Assembly: GCF_001676705.1 (NCBI RefSeq)
Contig: NZ_CP016170.1
Span: 806,001-870,000, forward strand
Origin: Bordetella bronchialis
GTDB taxonomy: Bacteria > Pseudomonadota > Gammaproteobacteria > Burkholderiales > Burkholderiaceae_B
Direction of reading: 5' to 3'
DNA: 64,000 nt
Shown: one piece after another, positions 51,932 to 62,066 of the stretch
Layout: the number at the start of each line of letters is the position of its first letter
How positions within the stretch are numbered: the stretch's first letter is position 1
Program-made: the position numbers and the translations under genes
Notes under the pieces: model-generated
Seen by the model: only the letters and a program-made list of their open reading frames with translations
Database searches by the model: none
Told to the model about the DNA's origin: nothing

Positions 51932-52759
51932 ATGACGATGAATCGACGCGCGTTCGCCGCCGCGCTGGCTGGCGCCGCGGCTTCCACCATTCTTCCCGGC
52001 ATGCGGCAGGTCGCGCAGGCCGCGCCCGCCACGGAAGGCACGGCCAAGGGGCCTGTCGTCCAGGCCAAGAACGTAGTCCTGGCGCATGGCTTGTTCGCCG
52101 ATGGGTCCTGCTGGACCGAAGTCATCGCGCGGCTGCAGGCCGCCGGCATGAACGCGACCGCCGTGCAGAACCCGCTGACAACGCTGCCAGAGGCGGTGGA
52201 GGCGGTGCAACGGGTGCTGGCGCGGCAGAATGGCCCGACCGTGCTGGTGGGCCACTCGTTCTCCGGCATGCTGGTGACGGAAGCCGGCGTCCACCCGAAC
52301 GTGTCGTCGCTGGTCTACGTCGCGGCGCGCGCGCCGGATGCGGGCGAGGACTATTCCCAGCTCGCCGCCAAGTTCCCCACGCCGCCGGCGTCCGCCGGCA
52401 TCGTCTTCGACGGCGACGAAGGCCGCCTGAGCCAGGAGGCCTTCCTGCGCGACTTCGCCGGCGACCTGCCCCGTGCCAAGGCCATGGTGCTGTATGCCGT
52501 GCAGCAGCCGTTCCACAAGGCCCTGCTGGCGGGCAAGACGACCAACGCGGCCTGGCGGTCCAAGCCCAGCTTCTACGCCGTGTCCACCGAGGACCGCACC
52601 ATCAATCCGGACCTGGAGCGCTTCATGGCCAAGCGCATGGGCGCCAAGACCATAGAGGTCAAGGCCAGCCACCTGTCCCTGATCTCGCATCCGGACACCA
52701 TTACCGCGCTGATCCTGGAGGCGGCCGGCCACCGTCCCGCCCGCAAGGCACAGGGCTAG
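51932..52759 (+). CDS. Exported alpha/beta hydrolase
   Basis: A 275-residue protein. The N-terminus NRRAFAAALAGAAASTILPGM is a Tat-like signal. The hydrolase core has VLAHGLFADGSCWTEVI as the oxyanion loop, nucleophile GHSFSG, and late His in VKASHLSLISHPD. This arrangement resembles the small salicylate-esterase/hydroxynitrile-lyase-like group often annotated only as alpha/beta hydrolase. The substrate is unknown. The ATG at 51932 is preferred to the TTG at 51926. Confidence 0.82.
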   Translation: MTMNRRAFAAALAGAAASTILPGMRQVAQAAPATEGTAKGPVVQAKNVVLAHGLFADGSCWTEVIARLQAAGMNATAVQNPLTTLPEAVEAVQRVLARQNGPTVLVGHSFSGMLVTEAGVHPNVSSLVYVAARAPDAGEDYSQLAAKFPTPPASAGIVFDGDEGRLSQEAFLRDFAGDLPRAKAMVLYAVQQPFHKALLAGKTTNAAWRSKPSFYAVSTEDRTINPDLERFMAKRMGAKTIEVKASHLSLISHPDTITALILEAAGHRPARKAQG

Positions 52760-52871
52760 GGCGTCATGGCGGGGCAGGGGATGGCGCTGGGGGGCCGCGG
52801 CGCCTGATCCGCGTTCATCCATCGGCGTGGCGGCACGGCGCTTGCGGCAGCGCGGGCTTTGCCTGCCTGCC

Positions 52872-54596
52872 ATGCCCGGATCCCGATTTCCTTCTGCCTT
52901 GCCGGCCCAAGCCCGGCGCCTGTTGCGCGATCGTTTCGGCCTGGACAGCCTGCGGCCGGGGCAGGCGGAGGTCATGGCCAGTGTGCTGCGCGGCCACCAC
53001 ACCATAGCCGTCATGCCCACCGGCAGCGGCAAGTCGCTGTGCTACCAGGTGCCGGCGCTGTGCGGCAGCGGCCTGACCGTGGTGGTGTCGCCCCTGATCG
53101 CCCTGATGAAGGACCAGGACGAGAAGCTGAGCGAATTCGGCGTGGATGCCGCCGTGTTCAATAGCACGACCTCGGCCGAGGACGAAGCGCGCTACCTGCG
53201 CAATGCGCGCGGGGACCGCCAACCCATCATCCTGGCAACGCCCGAGCGGCTGGGCGACCCGGAATTCATGCAATGGCTGGGCCGCCAGGCCGTGGGCCTG
53301 TTCGTTGTCGACGAAGCCCACTGCATCTCGCAATGGGGCCACGACTTCCGGCCGGCCTTCCTGGATATTCCCGCGGCCGTGCGCGCCGTCGGCTCGCCCC
53401 CGGTGCTGGCCATGACCGCCACGGCCACCGACGAGGTCATCCACGACATCGCGGCGACCCTGGATCTGGCGGCCGCCTGCGTGATCAAGGTGGGCGTGTA
53501 TCGGCCGAACCTGTGCTACGCCGTGCGCCAGGTCGGCGACGAGGAACGCAAGCAGGACGCCGTGCTGGACCTGGTGCGGAAAGCCGAGGGCCCGGCCATT
53601 GTCTACAGCACCACCGTGAAGGAAGCCGAAGTGCTGCACCAGGTGCTGCGCGAGGCAGGGGTCGACGCGGCCCTGTATCACGGGCGCCTGGGCGCCAAGG
53701 CACGGCGCGAGGCGCAAGATGCCTTCATGTCCGGCGGCACCCCGGTCATGGTCGCCACCGATGCCTTCGGCATGGGGATAGACAAGCCCGACGTGCGCCT
53801 GGTGGTGCACGCGCAACTGCCGGGCAGCCTGGACGCGTATTACCAGGAGTCGGGCCGCGCCGGCCGCGACGGCGAGTCCGCCCGCTGCGTCCTGATCCAC
53901 GAAGAAAAGGACAAGCGCATCCAGCAGTTCTTCCTGTCCAACCGCTATCCCACCCGCGACATGCTGCTGCGCGTGCTGGCCGTGCTGGATGACGCGCGGG
54001 CGCCGCTGTCCGAAGAAGCCCTGGGCCAGGCCCTGGGCAAGGTGGGGGCGCGCAAGCTGCGGGTGGGCCTGAAGCTGCTGTCCGATGCCGGACTGATCGA
54101 GCGCGACGACCGGGGCGGCGTGCGCGCGCGGGGCGAAGCCGACGCGCGCGAGCGGGCGTCCGTGGCCGCGGAACAGTATGAACGGCGCGCCGAACATGAC
54201 CGCGAAACGCTGGCATCCATGGTGGCGTATGCGCGCAGCGGCCGTTGCCGGTGGCACATGCTGCTTGAACACTTCGGCGACATCCCGGAGTGGGACCGTT
54301 GCGGCCACTGCGACAGCTGCGAGCTCGCGCGGCAGGCCGAGGCGGTGGAGAAGGCGGGCGACGCCCCGCCGCGGCCCGACGGCAAGCCGGCGCGCCTGCG
54401 GATCGGGGACGGCGTGCGCGTGCGCCGCTACGGCGCCGGCGTGGTGGAGGCCGTCACCCGGGAACGGGTGGATATCCGCTTTCCGAACGGCGACCTGCGG
54501 CGTTTCCTGCCCGGCTATGTGACCCGGCTCAAGGGCGTGCCGCCCGTGCCGGAGCCCGCCGCCGGCACGGGCGGCGCGGCGCATCGGCAGGGATGA
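52872..54596 (+). CDS. recQ: RecQ family ATP-dependent DNA helicase
   Basis: About 574 residues. RecA-like domain 1 has the Q-binding LRPGQAEVM, Walker A at residues 48-55 (MPTGSGKS) and the DEAH box in VVDEAHCISQWGHDFRP. Domain 2 has YSTTVKEAE, VMVATDAFGMGIDKPDVR and YYQESGRAGRDG. The zinc module ends CGHCDSC. The C-terminus has a winged helix and then a short KOW-like RIGDGVRVRRYGAGVV part, with no HRDC domain. It unwinds DNA in repair. The ATG at 52872 is preferred to the upstream GTG at 52827. Confidence 0.88.
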   Translation: MPGSRFPSALPAQARRLLRDRFGLDSLRPGQAEVMASVLRGHHTIAVMPTGSGKSLCYQVPALCGSGLTVVVSPLIALMKDQDEKLSEFGVDAAVFNSTTSAEDEARYLRNARGDRQPIILATPERLGDPEFMQWLGRQAVGLFVVDEAHCISQWGHDFRPAFLDIPAAVRAVGSPPVLAMTATATDEVIHDIAATLDLAAACVIKVGVYRPNLCYAVRQVGDEERKQDAVLDLVRKAEGPAIVYSTTVKEAEVLHQVLREAGVDAALYHGRLGAKARREAQDAFMSGGTPVMVATDAFGMGIDKPDVRLVVHAQLPGSLDAYYQESGRAGRDGESARCVLIHEEKDKRIQQFFLSNRYPTRDMLLRVLAVLDDARAPLSEEALGQALGKVGARKLRVGLKLLSDAGLIERDDRGGVRARGEADARERASVAAEQYERRAEHDRETLASMVAYARSGRCRWHMLLEHFGDIPEWDRCGHCDSCELARQAEAVEKAGDAPPRPDGKPARLRIGDGVRVRRYGAGVVEAVTRERVDIRFPNGDLRRFLPGYVTRLKGVPPVPEPAAGTGGAAHRQG

Positions 54597-54749
54597 CGCT
54601 CCGCGCGCCGAGACACCATCGAATGGACCAGGGCCGCTTCCACATCGACCCAATCCACCGTCAAGCGAGTAATGTCGTGATCGCATGAACCCGCGGCCCG
54701 GCCGGGACGCGCGGGTGCCTGCCGGCGTCATCGACAAGGGAGACGGGCC

Positions 54750-56228
54750 ATGATCCATCCGACCTTCAGCCGTCGCGCCATCCTGGCGCTGGGCCTGGGA
54801 TTACTGGGAAGCCGCGGCTTGCACGTCATGCCGTCCCATGCGGCACCGGCCGTCCCGGACCTTGGACCGGCCGGTGCGCCGCCCTGGCGCAGCGACAACC
54901 CCGCGTGCCGGGGCGCCTTCGAACCGGTGTTCGACGAACGCGACGATGCCGACCTGCCCGTGCGCGGCGCGATTCCGGCGGGCCTGGCCGGCGTGTTCAT
55001 GCGCAACGGCCCCAATCCTTATTTCGAGCCGGACGCCCGCTACGCCTATCCTTTCGACGGAACCGGCATGATCCATGCCATCACCCTGCGGGACGGGCGG
55101 GCGCGCTACCGCAACCGCTGGATCCGGACCGCGGAACTGCGCGCGGAAATACAGGCGGGACATCGCATCTACAACTCCACGTTCAGTCCGCCGCCGCAGG
55201 CCAACCTGGCGAATACCAATATCGTGTATCACGGCGGCCGCTACCTGGCGCTGTACGAAGGCGACATGCCGTACGAGGTGGATGGCGACATCGCCACCCG
55301 CGGGGTGTTCGATTACCAGGGGAAGCTGGCGGGCAGGATGTCGGCCCACCCCAAGATCGATCCCCGCACCGGCGAGCTGCTGGCCGTTTCCTACGACCTG
55401 CTGGATGGCAAGCTGACCTATCTGCGCGCCGATGCGTCGGGACGGCTGGACAGGAGCCTGACATTCCGGGCGCCCTGGGCGGCCATGGTGCACGACATCG
55501 CCCTGACGGAACGCCATGTGGTGGTGCTGCTGTGTCCGCTGGTCTTCGATTGGTCGCGGCACGGCATTCCGGCGCAATGGGAACCCGACAGGGGAACCCG
55601 CGTGGCCTTGATCCCGCGCGACGCCGAGCGCGCCGAGGAAATCCGGTGGATCGAGGCCGCGCCCTTCTTTAACTGGCATACCGTCAATGCCTACGAGGAA
55701 AACGGCCGCATCGAGATCGTGCTGCCCTGGTATGACTCGTACTCGCTGACCGCCAAGCCCGATCGGCTGGAGCTGCACCGGCTGGCGATCGATATCCGGA
55801 CGGGCCGGGTCGGCGACGAGACGATAGACGCCCAGGTCTGCGAGTTCGGCCGCGTGAACGACGCCTATCTGGGCCGCAAGGCGCGGTACGGGTATGTGGG
55901 CCTGCGAACGCCACGGCCGGGCGAGGCCTTCCAGCCGGGGGCGTTCGAGGCCATCGCCCGGTATGACCTGCAGACGGGCGAGCGGACGGTGCACCGTTTC
56001 GGTCCCGGCATGACGATATGCGAGCCGGTATTCGCGGCGGATCCCGACGGTGCGGGCGAAGCCGACGGCTACATCCTGACCTTTGTCCACGACGCGGCAA
56101 GCCGCGCGGGGCAGTTCGTCATCCTGGATGCCCGGCGCCTCGACGCCGGACCGGTCGCTGTCGTCGAGTTGCCGCGACGCGTACCCGCCGGGCTGCATGG
56201 GTCATGGATCCCGGCCGCGCGGGCCTGA
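54750..56228 (+). CDS. Carotenoid oxygenase family protein, exported
   Basis: A 492-residue member of the carotenoid/lignostilbene cleavage dioxygenase family. The four iron-ligand histidines are visible: His200 (SAHPKID), His248 (MVHDIAL), His310 (NWHTVNAYE) and His483 (GLHGSW). The opening GVFMRNGPNPYFEP and FDGTGMIHAI are family marks. The N-terminus SRRAILALGLGLLG is a Tat-like signal, unusual for this mostly cytoplasmic family. It would split a carbon-carbon double bond of an isoeugenol-, stilbene- or carotenoid-like substrate in the periplasm. Confidence 0.87.
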   Translation: MIHPTFSRRAILALGLGLLGSRGLHVMPSHAAPAVPDLGPAGAPPWRSDNPACRGAFEPVFDERDDADLPVRGAIPAGLAGVFMRNGPNPYFEPDARYAYPFDGTGMIHAITLRDGRARYRNRWIRTAELRAEIQAGHRIYNSTFSPPPQANLANTNIVYHGGRYLALYEGDMPYEVDGDIATRGVFDYQGKLAGRMSAHPKIDPRTGELLAVSYDLLDGKLTYLRADASGRLDRSLTFRAPWAAMVHDIALTERHVVVLLCPLVFDWSRHGIPAQWEPDRGTRVALIPRDAERAEEIRWIEAAPFFNWHTVNAYEENGRIEIVLPWYDSYSLTAKPDRLELHRLAIDIRTGRVGDETIDAQVCEFGRVNDAYLGRKARYGYVGLRTPRPGEAFQPGAFEAIARYDLQTGERTVHRFGPGMTICEPVFAADPDGAGEADGYILTFVHDAASRAGQFVILDARRLDAGPVAVVELPRRVPAGLHGSWIPAARA

Positions 56229-56334
56229 CCCCGCATTCCGTCCAACTGGCATAGTGCCCCGCACCTGAGCGCTTCTGTTCGCCGCGCGCCGCGCCGTGTC
56301 GCAGCGCGTGGACGCCGCTCGTCTAATGGAATTT

Positions 56335-56375
56335 ACTTAGATAACTAAGTCTTGCCATTTAATTAGACCTCTAAT
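56335..56375. promoter_or_regulatory. Two TTAG-N4-CTAA palindromes before the phthalate-like operon
   Basis: ACTTAG-ATAA-CTAAGT (56335-56350) and ATTAG-ACCT-CTAAT (56362-56375) share the half-sites TTAG/CTAA with N4 spacing, centre to centre 26 bp. They lie in the only AT-rich stretch before the Bug gene at 56459. The size and spacing suit a MarR dimer, and a MarR gene ends this operon (62205). Confidence 0.6.
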
Positions 56376-56458
56376 ATTATTCCCTCACGCGCTCACCGGC
56401 TCATCGGAGCAACGCCGGCCGTCGAATAGAACGCGAGAACAAAATCCAGGAGACAACC

Positions 56459-57478
56459 ATGACCACCCCTTGCACGGCGGCCTGGCCAGGCCCGCGTTTG
56501 CTTCGTCGCGCCCATCTGCTTGCCGCGGCGGCCACCTTGGGCCTGTTGAGCGGTATCGCCCATGCGGCGGAAACCGCGTCGCAATTTCCATCCCACGTCA
56601 TCCGTTTCATCGTCCCCTATGCCGCCGGCGGCTTGCCGGACACCGTGGCCCGCGTGGTGGCGCAACGTGTCACCGCCAGCCTGGGACAGTCCGTCGTGGT
56701 GGAGAACAAGCCCGGCGCCAATGGGGTGATCGCCGCCCAGGCGCTCATGAGCAGCCCGCGCGACGGCTATACCTATCTGGTGACCGATGGCTCGATGATG
56801 TCCATCAATCCGGCCCTGTACAAGGACCTTTCGTACGATCCGAAACGGGACTTCGTGCCCGTTTCATTGATCGCCACCTCGCCCTTGTTCCTGGCGACCA
56901 GTACGCAGACCGGCATTACTTCGCTGCAGGATTTCGTGCAGCGGGCGCGCGCCGCGCCGGGCAAGATGAACTACGGCTCTTCCGGGGTAGGGAGCTCCCA
57001 CCATCTGACCATGGAAGCCCTGGCCCTGGGCCTGCACACCAAACTGACCCACGTACCCTTCCGGGGTTCGGGCCAATCCGTCCCGGCGATGGTGGGCAAC
57101 CAGGTCGATGTGGTGTTCGCGGCGCTGCCGTCGCTGTCCGGCTTCGCCGAGAAAGGACAGGTAAGGATACTGGCGACGAACGCGGGCAAGCGGTCGACGC
57201 TGGCGCCCGACATACCGGCGATCGCCGAAATCCTCCCGGGCTTCAACTTCGCCGTCACGGTGGGAGCGTTGGCCGCCACGGGCGTACCCGATTACGCCGT
57301 GCGCAAGCTCAGCACGGAGATCGCCAAGGCCGTGCAGGATCCCGCCGTCATCAAGCAATTCGACACGCTGGGCATAGAACCCGTGGGGGGTTCGCCCAAG
57401 GAGTACGCGCTGGCGATCGATGACGAAGCGCGGCGCTACGAGAGCGCGATCAAGGCCGCCAACATCAGGGCGGAATGA
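56459..57478 (+). CDS. TctC/Bug-type receptor (phthalate-like cluster)
   Basis: A 339-residue periplasmic receptor with a long signal (LLRRAHLLAAAATLGLLSGIAHAAE). Bug marks: VIRFIVPYAAGGLPDTVARVV, VVVENKPGANGVIAAQAL, and THVPFRGSGQSVPAMVGNQVDVVF. It is the first gene of the operon with the Rieske oxygenase, decarboxylase, reductase and dehydrogenase, so it probably binds the aromatic acid. CCAGGAGACAACC precedes the ATG. Confidence 0.9.
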   Translation: MTTPCTAAWPGPRLLRRAHLLAAAATLGLLSGIAHAAETASQFPSHVIRFIVPYAAGGLPDTVARVVAQRVTASLGQSVVVENKPGANGVIAAQALMSSPRDGYTYLVTDGSMMSINPALYKDLSYDPKRDFVPVSLIATSPLFLATSTQTGITSLQDFVQRARAAPGKMNYGSSGVGSSHHLTMEALALGLHTKLTHVPFRGSGQSVPAMVGNQVDVVFAALPSLSGFAEKGQVRILATNAGKRSTLAPDIPAIAEILPGFNFAVTVGALAATGVPDYAVRKLSTEIAKAVQDPAVIKQFDTLGIEPVGGSPKEYALAIDDEARRYESAIKAANIRAE

Positions 57479-57547
57479 AGAACCTCAGGGACCGGCGCGT
57501 GGGGCGGCACGTGCCGGCGGATCCCGCCATCACGAACAGGAGTACGT

Positions 57548-58867
57548 ATGTTGACCCCGGAAGAAAACGACCTGCTTTGCCGCGTGGAGGGCGATGCGCC
57601 GATGGGCGCGCTGATGCGCCGGCACTGGCTTCCCGTCTGCCTGATCGAAGAAGTCAGCGAGCCTGACGGCGACCCCGTCAAGGCGCAGGTCCTTGGCGAA
57701 GACCTTGTCGTGTTCCGCGATACGGAAGGGCGGGTCGGCGTGATGGACGAATACTGTCCGCACCGCCGCGTCTCCCTGGTCTATGGGCGCAACGAGGAAT
57801 GCGGGCTGCGCTGCCTGTACCACGGCTGGAAAATGGATGTGCAGGGCAACGTGGTGGAGATGGTATCGGAGCCCGCGGCCAGCGTCATGGCGCAGAAGAT
57901 CAAGCACAAGGCATATCCGGTACGCGAATGGGGAGGCGTGGTCTGGGCCTATATGGGGCCGCCGGACGACGTCCCGGAATTCACGCCGCCGCCGTGGGCG
58001 CCATCGGCGGAAACCAAGGTCAGCATCGCCAAGGTGCTCGTTCCCTGCAACTGGGCGCAGATACTGGAAGGGGCGATAGATTCCGCGCATAGCTCCAGCC
58101 TGCACTCCTCGGACTTCGTCCCCGCCCGTGTCGGCGGCGCGGAAGCCACCGACAAGAACTGGCTGCGCCCCTCCACGGACAAGGCGCCGCGCATGCAGGT
58201 CCATCGCACGGACTACGGATTCCGTTATGCCGCGATCCGCCGTCCCATCGTCAACGCCGCGCAGACCGACTACGTGCGCTCGACGGTGTTCGTGGCGCCC
58301 GCTACCGTCCTGATACCGCCCAACAACCTGTACAACGTCGCCAATGTGAACGTTCCCATGAACGATACAGCGACGGCGTTTTACTTCATCGCCTGGGGAG
58401 AAAAGGCCGGCACGCCCGACACCGAAACCTGGCGCAAATTCCTGGGTACCAGCATCGGGCGCGACCTGGACGAGCGCTATCGCCCGCTGCGCAACCACGA
58501 GAACCGTTTCTGGCAGGACCGCCAGGCCATGAAGGCGGGCAACTTCACCGGCATAAAGGGCTTTCCCAACCAGGATATCGCGATGTGGGTCACCATGGGA
58601 CCCATCGCGAACCGGTCCGATGACAGGCTGGGCGCCAGCGACCTGGCGATCGTCGAGTTCCGCAAGCAGATGCTGCAGGCCGTCCAGGATTTCCGCCAGG
58701 GCCGCCCCGCCATCGGCACGGGCGACCGGCGCATACCCGGCGATGTGTGCGCGTTCCAGGCCATCGTCCCGAAGAGCGTCGATTGGCGCGATTTCCGGGC
58801 CTTGCCGACAGGCGCGCCGAAGGCGGCGGACCCGGAACTCGAGACCAACTACCAAACCACCGCCTAG
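57548..58867 (+). CDS. pht3: Rieske oxygenase, phthalate 4,5-dioxygenase-like large subunit
   Basis: A 439-residue oxygenase, paralogue of the one at 28919. Rieske ligands are Cys70, His72, Cys89 and His92 (CPHRR and CLYHGW). The iron site is Asp178, His181 and His186 in EGAIDSAHSSSLH. Here the family's usual F near the second His is replaced by S, which may alter the pocket. With genes resembling pht5, pht2 and pht4 directly after it, it most likely adds oxygen to the 4,5 positions of phthalate or a similar acid. Confidence 0.85.
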   Translation: MLTPEENDLLCRVEGDAPMGALMRRHWLPVCLIEEVSEPDGDPVKAQVLGEDLVVFRDTEGRVGVMDEYCPHRRVSLVYGRNEECGLRCLYHGWKMDVQGNVVEMVSEPAASVMAQKIKHKAYPVREWGGVVWAYMGPPDDVPEFTPPPWAPSAETKVSIAKVLVPCNWAQILEGAIDSAHSSSLHSSDFVPARVGGAEATDKNWLRPSTDKAPRMQVHRTDYGFRYAAIRRPIVNAAQTDYVRSTVFVAPATVLIPPNNLYNVANVNVPMNDTATAFYFIAWGEKAGTPDTETWRKFLGTSIGRDLDERYRPLRNHENRFWQDRQAMKAGNFTGIKGFPNQDIAMWVTMGPIANRSDDRLGASDLAIVEFRKQMLQAVQDFRQGRPAIGTGDRRIPGDVCAFQAIVPKSVDWRDFRALPTGAPKAADPELETNYQTTA

Positions 58868-58876
58868 GAGCCGTAC

Positions 58877-59866
58877 ATGGCCAAGCTGCAACTCTCTTTC
58901 TCCGTCGGCGACTACGACCGCAACAGGCCCTTGTACGATGGCACGGTGCAGATCGATGGCGTCGATCCGCTGTTCACCCTGCTGACGCCGGAGGAAATGT
59001 TCTTCCGGTCTTTCCGCTACCAGGATTTCGACGTCAGCGAACTTTCCTTTTCCAGCTACCTGGTCAAGCATGCCCAGGGCGACTGTCCCTACATCGCCTT
59101 GCCCGTCTTCCTGTCGCGCGCATTCCGCCACACATCCATCTATGTCCGCAAGGACAAGATCAAGACGCCGCGGGACCTGAAGGGCAAGCGCATCGGCGTG
59201 CCCGAATACCAGCTGACCGCCAACGTCTGGGCGCGCGCGATCCTGGAGGACGATTACGGCGTGCGGCCAGCGGACGTGACCTGGGTGCGTGGCGGCATCG
59301 ACCAGCCCGGCCGGCAGGAAAAGATCAGGATCCAGCTCCCGGCCGATGTCAGGATGGTGGACGCGCCCGCGGACAGGACCATATCGGACATGCTGGATCG
59401 CGGCGAGATCGAGGGATTCATGGCGCCTCGCGCGCCGTTCGGCGCGGCGCGCGACAACCCCGACATAGGGTGGCTGTTCGACGACCCGACGGCCGTGGCC
59501 AAGGACTACTACCAGCGCACCCGCATCTTCCCCATCATGCATGTCGTGGGCCTGCGCAAAACGCTGGCGGAAAAACACCCCTGGCTGCCCGGGACGCTGC
59601 TGAAGGCTTTCCAGCAATCCAAGGCGGTGGCGCTCGCCAAGCTGTCCGATACGTCCGCGACCAAGGTGACGCTGCCCTTCGTCGAAGAGCAGCTCAAGGC
59701 CGCGCGCGAGACCATGGGCGAGGACTACTGGGCCTATGGCGTGGAAAGCAGCCGGCCGACGCTGGAGGCATTCACTCGCCATCATCACGCCCAGGGCCTG
59801 TCGCCGCGCCGCGTGGCGGTGGAAGAATTGTTCCACCCCAGCACCTATGAAACCTTCAAGCTCTAG
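58877..59866 (+). CDS. pht5: 4,5-dihydroxyphthalate decarboxylase-like protein
   Basis: A 329-residue protein with the periplasmic-binding-like fold that includes Pht5. Marks: LSFSVGDYDRNRPLYDGTVQIDG, MFFRSFRYQDFDVSELSFSSYL, ALPVFLSRAFRHTSIYV, KTPRDLKGKRIGVPEYQLTANVWARAIL, and WVRGGIDQPGR. There is no signal peptide, which fits a cytoplasmic enzyme rather than an uptake receptor. It would decarboxylate 4,5-dihydroxyphthalate to protocatechuate. It follows the Rieske gene after 9 bp. Confidence 0.82.
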   Translation: MAKLQLSFSVGDYDRNRPLYDGTVQIDGVDPLFTLLTPEEMFFRSFRYQDFDVSELSFSSYLVKHAQGDCPYIALPVFLSRAFRHTSIYVRKDKIKTPRDLKGKRIGVPEYQLTANVWARAILEDDYGVRPADVTWVRGGIDQPGRQEKIRIQLPADVRMVDAPADRTISDMLDRGEIEGFMAPRAPFGAARDNPDIGWLFDDPTAVAKDYYQRTRIFPIMHVVGLRKTLAEKHPWLPGTLLKAFQQSKAVALAKLSDTSATKVTLPFVEEQLKAARETMGEDYWAYGVESSRPTLEAFTRHHHAQGLSPRRVAVEELFHPSTYETFKL

Positions 59867-59914
59867 CGCCGCCCCGCGCCCGCGCACCGGGCGCGCGCGG
59901 GCAGGAGATCCGCC

Positions 59915-60880
59915 ATGACCGACACCGCAAGCGAAATCACGATGTCGCTGCGCATCGCCTCCATCGCCGAGGCAGCCCGCGGTATCCGCGCCTTCGAGCT
60001 CGTGCATCCCGACGGCGATGACCTGCCCGCATTCAGCCCCGGCTCGCACATCCGCGTGCGGGTGCCCAGTGGAGACGTGCGCAAGTATTCGCTGTGCAAC
60101 AGCCCGGGCGAACGCAAGCGCTATGTCATCACCGTCAAGCGCGAGGATGGCGGGCGCGGCGGATCCATCAGCCTCGTCGACCAGGCATGCGCCGGCGATA
60201 TCCTGCCGGCGTCGAAGCCGGACAATGCCTTTCCGCTGGTCGACGCGCCCGGCAGCTTGACCTTCATCGCGGGAGGCATAGGCATTACGCCCATCCTGTC
60301 CATGATCCGCTCGCTGGCGGACGCCCCCGGGCCAGCCTGGAAGCTGTACTACCTTAGCCAGGCGCCGGAAACCACTGCCTATCTGCGGGAATTGGGCGAA
60401 CTGGACCCGGGATCGCGCGTCACGATCCACCACGACCATGGCAACCCGGCCGAGGCCTACGACCTGTGGCCCGTTCTGGAAAAGCCCAATCGGGGCCACG
60501 TCTACTGCTGCGGTCCGCGCGGCCTGATGGAGGCGGTGCGCGATATGACGGGCCACTGGTCGCCCGGCCGCATCCACTTCGAGAGCTTCATGGAGGGCGG
60601 CGGCGTCAAGCCCGATGACCGGCCGTTCACCGTCGAGCTGGCCCGCTCCGGAATTTCGCTGCCCGTGCCGGTGGGCCGGTCCATTCTTGCGGTACTGCGC
60701 CAGGCCGGCGTCAAGGTACCGTATTCGTGCGAAAGCGGCACCTGCGGATCCTGCCGCACCGGCATGCTGGCCGGGACGGCCGATCATCGCGACATGGTGT
60801 TGATGCCGGAAGAACAGGAATCGCAGATCATGGTGTGCGTATCCCGCGCCAACTGCGAGAAGCTCGTCCTGGATCTATAG
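59915..60880 (+). CDS. pht2: Phthalate dioxygenase reductase
   Basis: A 321-residue reductase, paralogue of the one at 31284. Order: FMN domain ([11 protein letters not shown]), NAD domain ([23 protein letters not shown]) and C-terminal [2Fe-2S] domain with C-x4-C-x2-C in [14 protein letters not shown] and a last Cys in MVCVSR. It passes NADH electrons to the Rieske oxygenase at 57548. The ATG has a GCAGGAG ribosome site. Confidence 0.88.
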   Translation: MTDTASEITMSLRIASIAEAARGIRAFELVHPDGDDLPAFSPGSHIRVRVPSGDVRKYSLCNSPGERKRYVITVKREDGGRGGSISLVDQACAGDILPASKPDNAFPLVDAPGSLTFIAGGIGITPILSMIRSLADAPGPAWKLYYLSQAPETTAYLRELGELDPGSRVTIHHDHGNPAEAYDLWPVLEKPNRGHVYCCGPRGLMEAVRDMTGHWSPGRIHFESFMEGGGVKPDDRPFTVELARSGISLPVPVGRSILAVLRQAGVKVPYSCESGTCGSCRTGMLAGTADHRDMVLMPEEQESQIMVCVSRANCEKLVLDL

Positions 60881-60884
60881 CGCC

Positions 60885-62066
60885 ATGGAAACAGCCATTC
60901 TTCGCATCGGCGTCGCGGGCCTGGGCCGCGCCTTTTCCGTCATGTTGCCGACCTTCCTGGCCGATTCCCGGGTAAGGCTGGTCGCGGCCTGCGATCCGCG
61001 CGAGGCGGCGCGGGAACGGTTCCGGCGCGACTTCGGCTGCCCCGTCTACCAGGATATCGAATCGCTGGCGCGCGACCCGCGGGTACAGGTCGTCTATGTC
61101 GCCAGCCCCCATCAATTCCATGCCGCGCACACGCGCGTCGCCGCCGCGCACGGCAAGGACGTGCTGGTGGAGAAGCCCATGGCGCTGAGCCTGCAGGAAT
61201 GCGACGACATGATCGACGCATGCCGCGCCGCGGGAGTGCGCCTTATCGTCGGCCACTGCCACAGTTTCGACACGCCTTACCTCAGGACACGCGAACTCAT
61301 CGCCGGCGGCGAGTTCGGCGCGGTGAAGATGATCCACGCGCTGAACTACACGGATTATCTTTTCCGGCCAAGGCGTCCCGAAGAGCTGGAGACCGCGCGC
61401 GGCGGCGGCGCGATCTTCAGCCAGGCCGCGCACCAGGTGGACATCGTCCGCATGCTGGCCGGAGAACGGCCGGTCCGCTTGCGTAGTGCCCTGGGAAACT
61501 GGCATCCCGGACGGCCGACGGAGGGCGCCTACAGCGCGCTGCTGTGGTTCGAGTCGGGGGCATACGCCTCGCTCAGCTACAACGGCTACGCCCATTTCGA
61601 TTCCGACGAATGGATGGAATGGATAGGCGAAATGGGCGGCGCGAAGAACCCCGACGACTATGGACAGGCGCGCCGCAGGCTGGCGACGCTGCGATCGCCG
61701 GATGAAGAAGCGGACCTGAAGGCGGCGGGGACCTATGGCGGATCCTCGTATGTCGCGCCGCGGGCGTCGCGGCCGCCGGCATCGCACCAGCACTTCGGCC
61801 CGATCCTGGTGTCGTGCGAGAAAGCGGACCTGCGCCCCATGGCCCAGGATATCCTGGTGTACGGCGATGCGACGCGGGAACGGCGGCCGCTGCCCGTACC
61901 GGCGGCGCCGCGCCACGAAGTCATCGACGAACTGCACGCGGCCATCCATGGCGGGAAACCGTGCCTGCACGACGGGCGGTGGGCGAAGGCGACGCTGGAG
62001 ATATGCCTGGCGATGCTGCAATCTGACGCCGAGGGACGCGACGTCCTCCTGCATCACCAGGTGTAA
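60885..62066 (+). CDS. pht4: Gfo/Idh/MocA dehydrogenase, phthalate dihydrodiol dehydrogenase-like
   Basis: A 393-residue NAD(P)-dependent oxidoreductase. The Rossmann motif is [14 protein letters not shown], and the family's EKP motif lies in [12 protein letters not shown]. Later parts have [17 protein letters not shown] and [18 protein letters not shown]. The Pht4/OphB enzymes that oxidise the cis-dihydrodiol of phthalate belong to this family. It starts 4 bp after the reductase, so the four enzymes of the phthalate-to-protocatechuate route stand together. Confidence 0.83.
   Translation: METAILRIGVAGLGRAFSVMLPTFLADSRVRLVAACDPREAARERFRRDFGCPVYQDIESLARDPRVQVVYVASPHQFHAAHTRVAAAHGKDVLVEKPMALSLQECDDMIDACRAAGVRLIVGHCHSFDTPYLRTRELIAGGEFGAVKMIHALNYTDYLFRPRRPEELETARGGGAIFSQAAHQVDIVRMLAGERPVRLRSALGNWHPGRPTEGAYSALLWFESGAYASLSYNGYAHFDSDEWMEWIGEMGGAKNPDDYGQARRRLATLRSPDEEADLKAAGTYGGSSYVAPRASRPPASHQHFGPILVSCEKADLRPMAQDILVYGDATRERRPLPVPAAPRHEVIDELHAAIHGGKPCLHDGRWAKATLEICLAMLQSDAEGRDVLLHHQV

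Noticed and set aside
57530..60787. A 1085-codon minus-strand frame opposite the Rieske-decarboxylase-reductase genes
   Set aside because: It has no recognisable domain and covers three well-defined genes on the plus strand.
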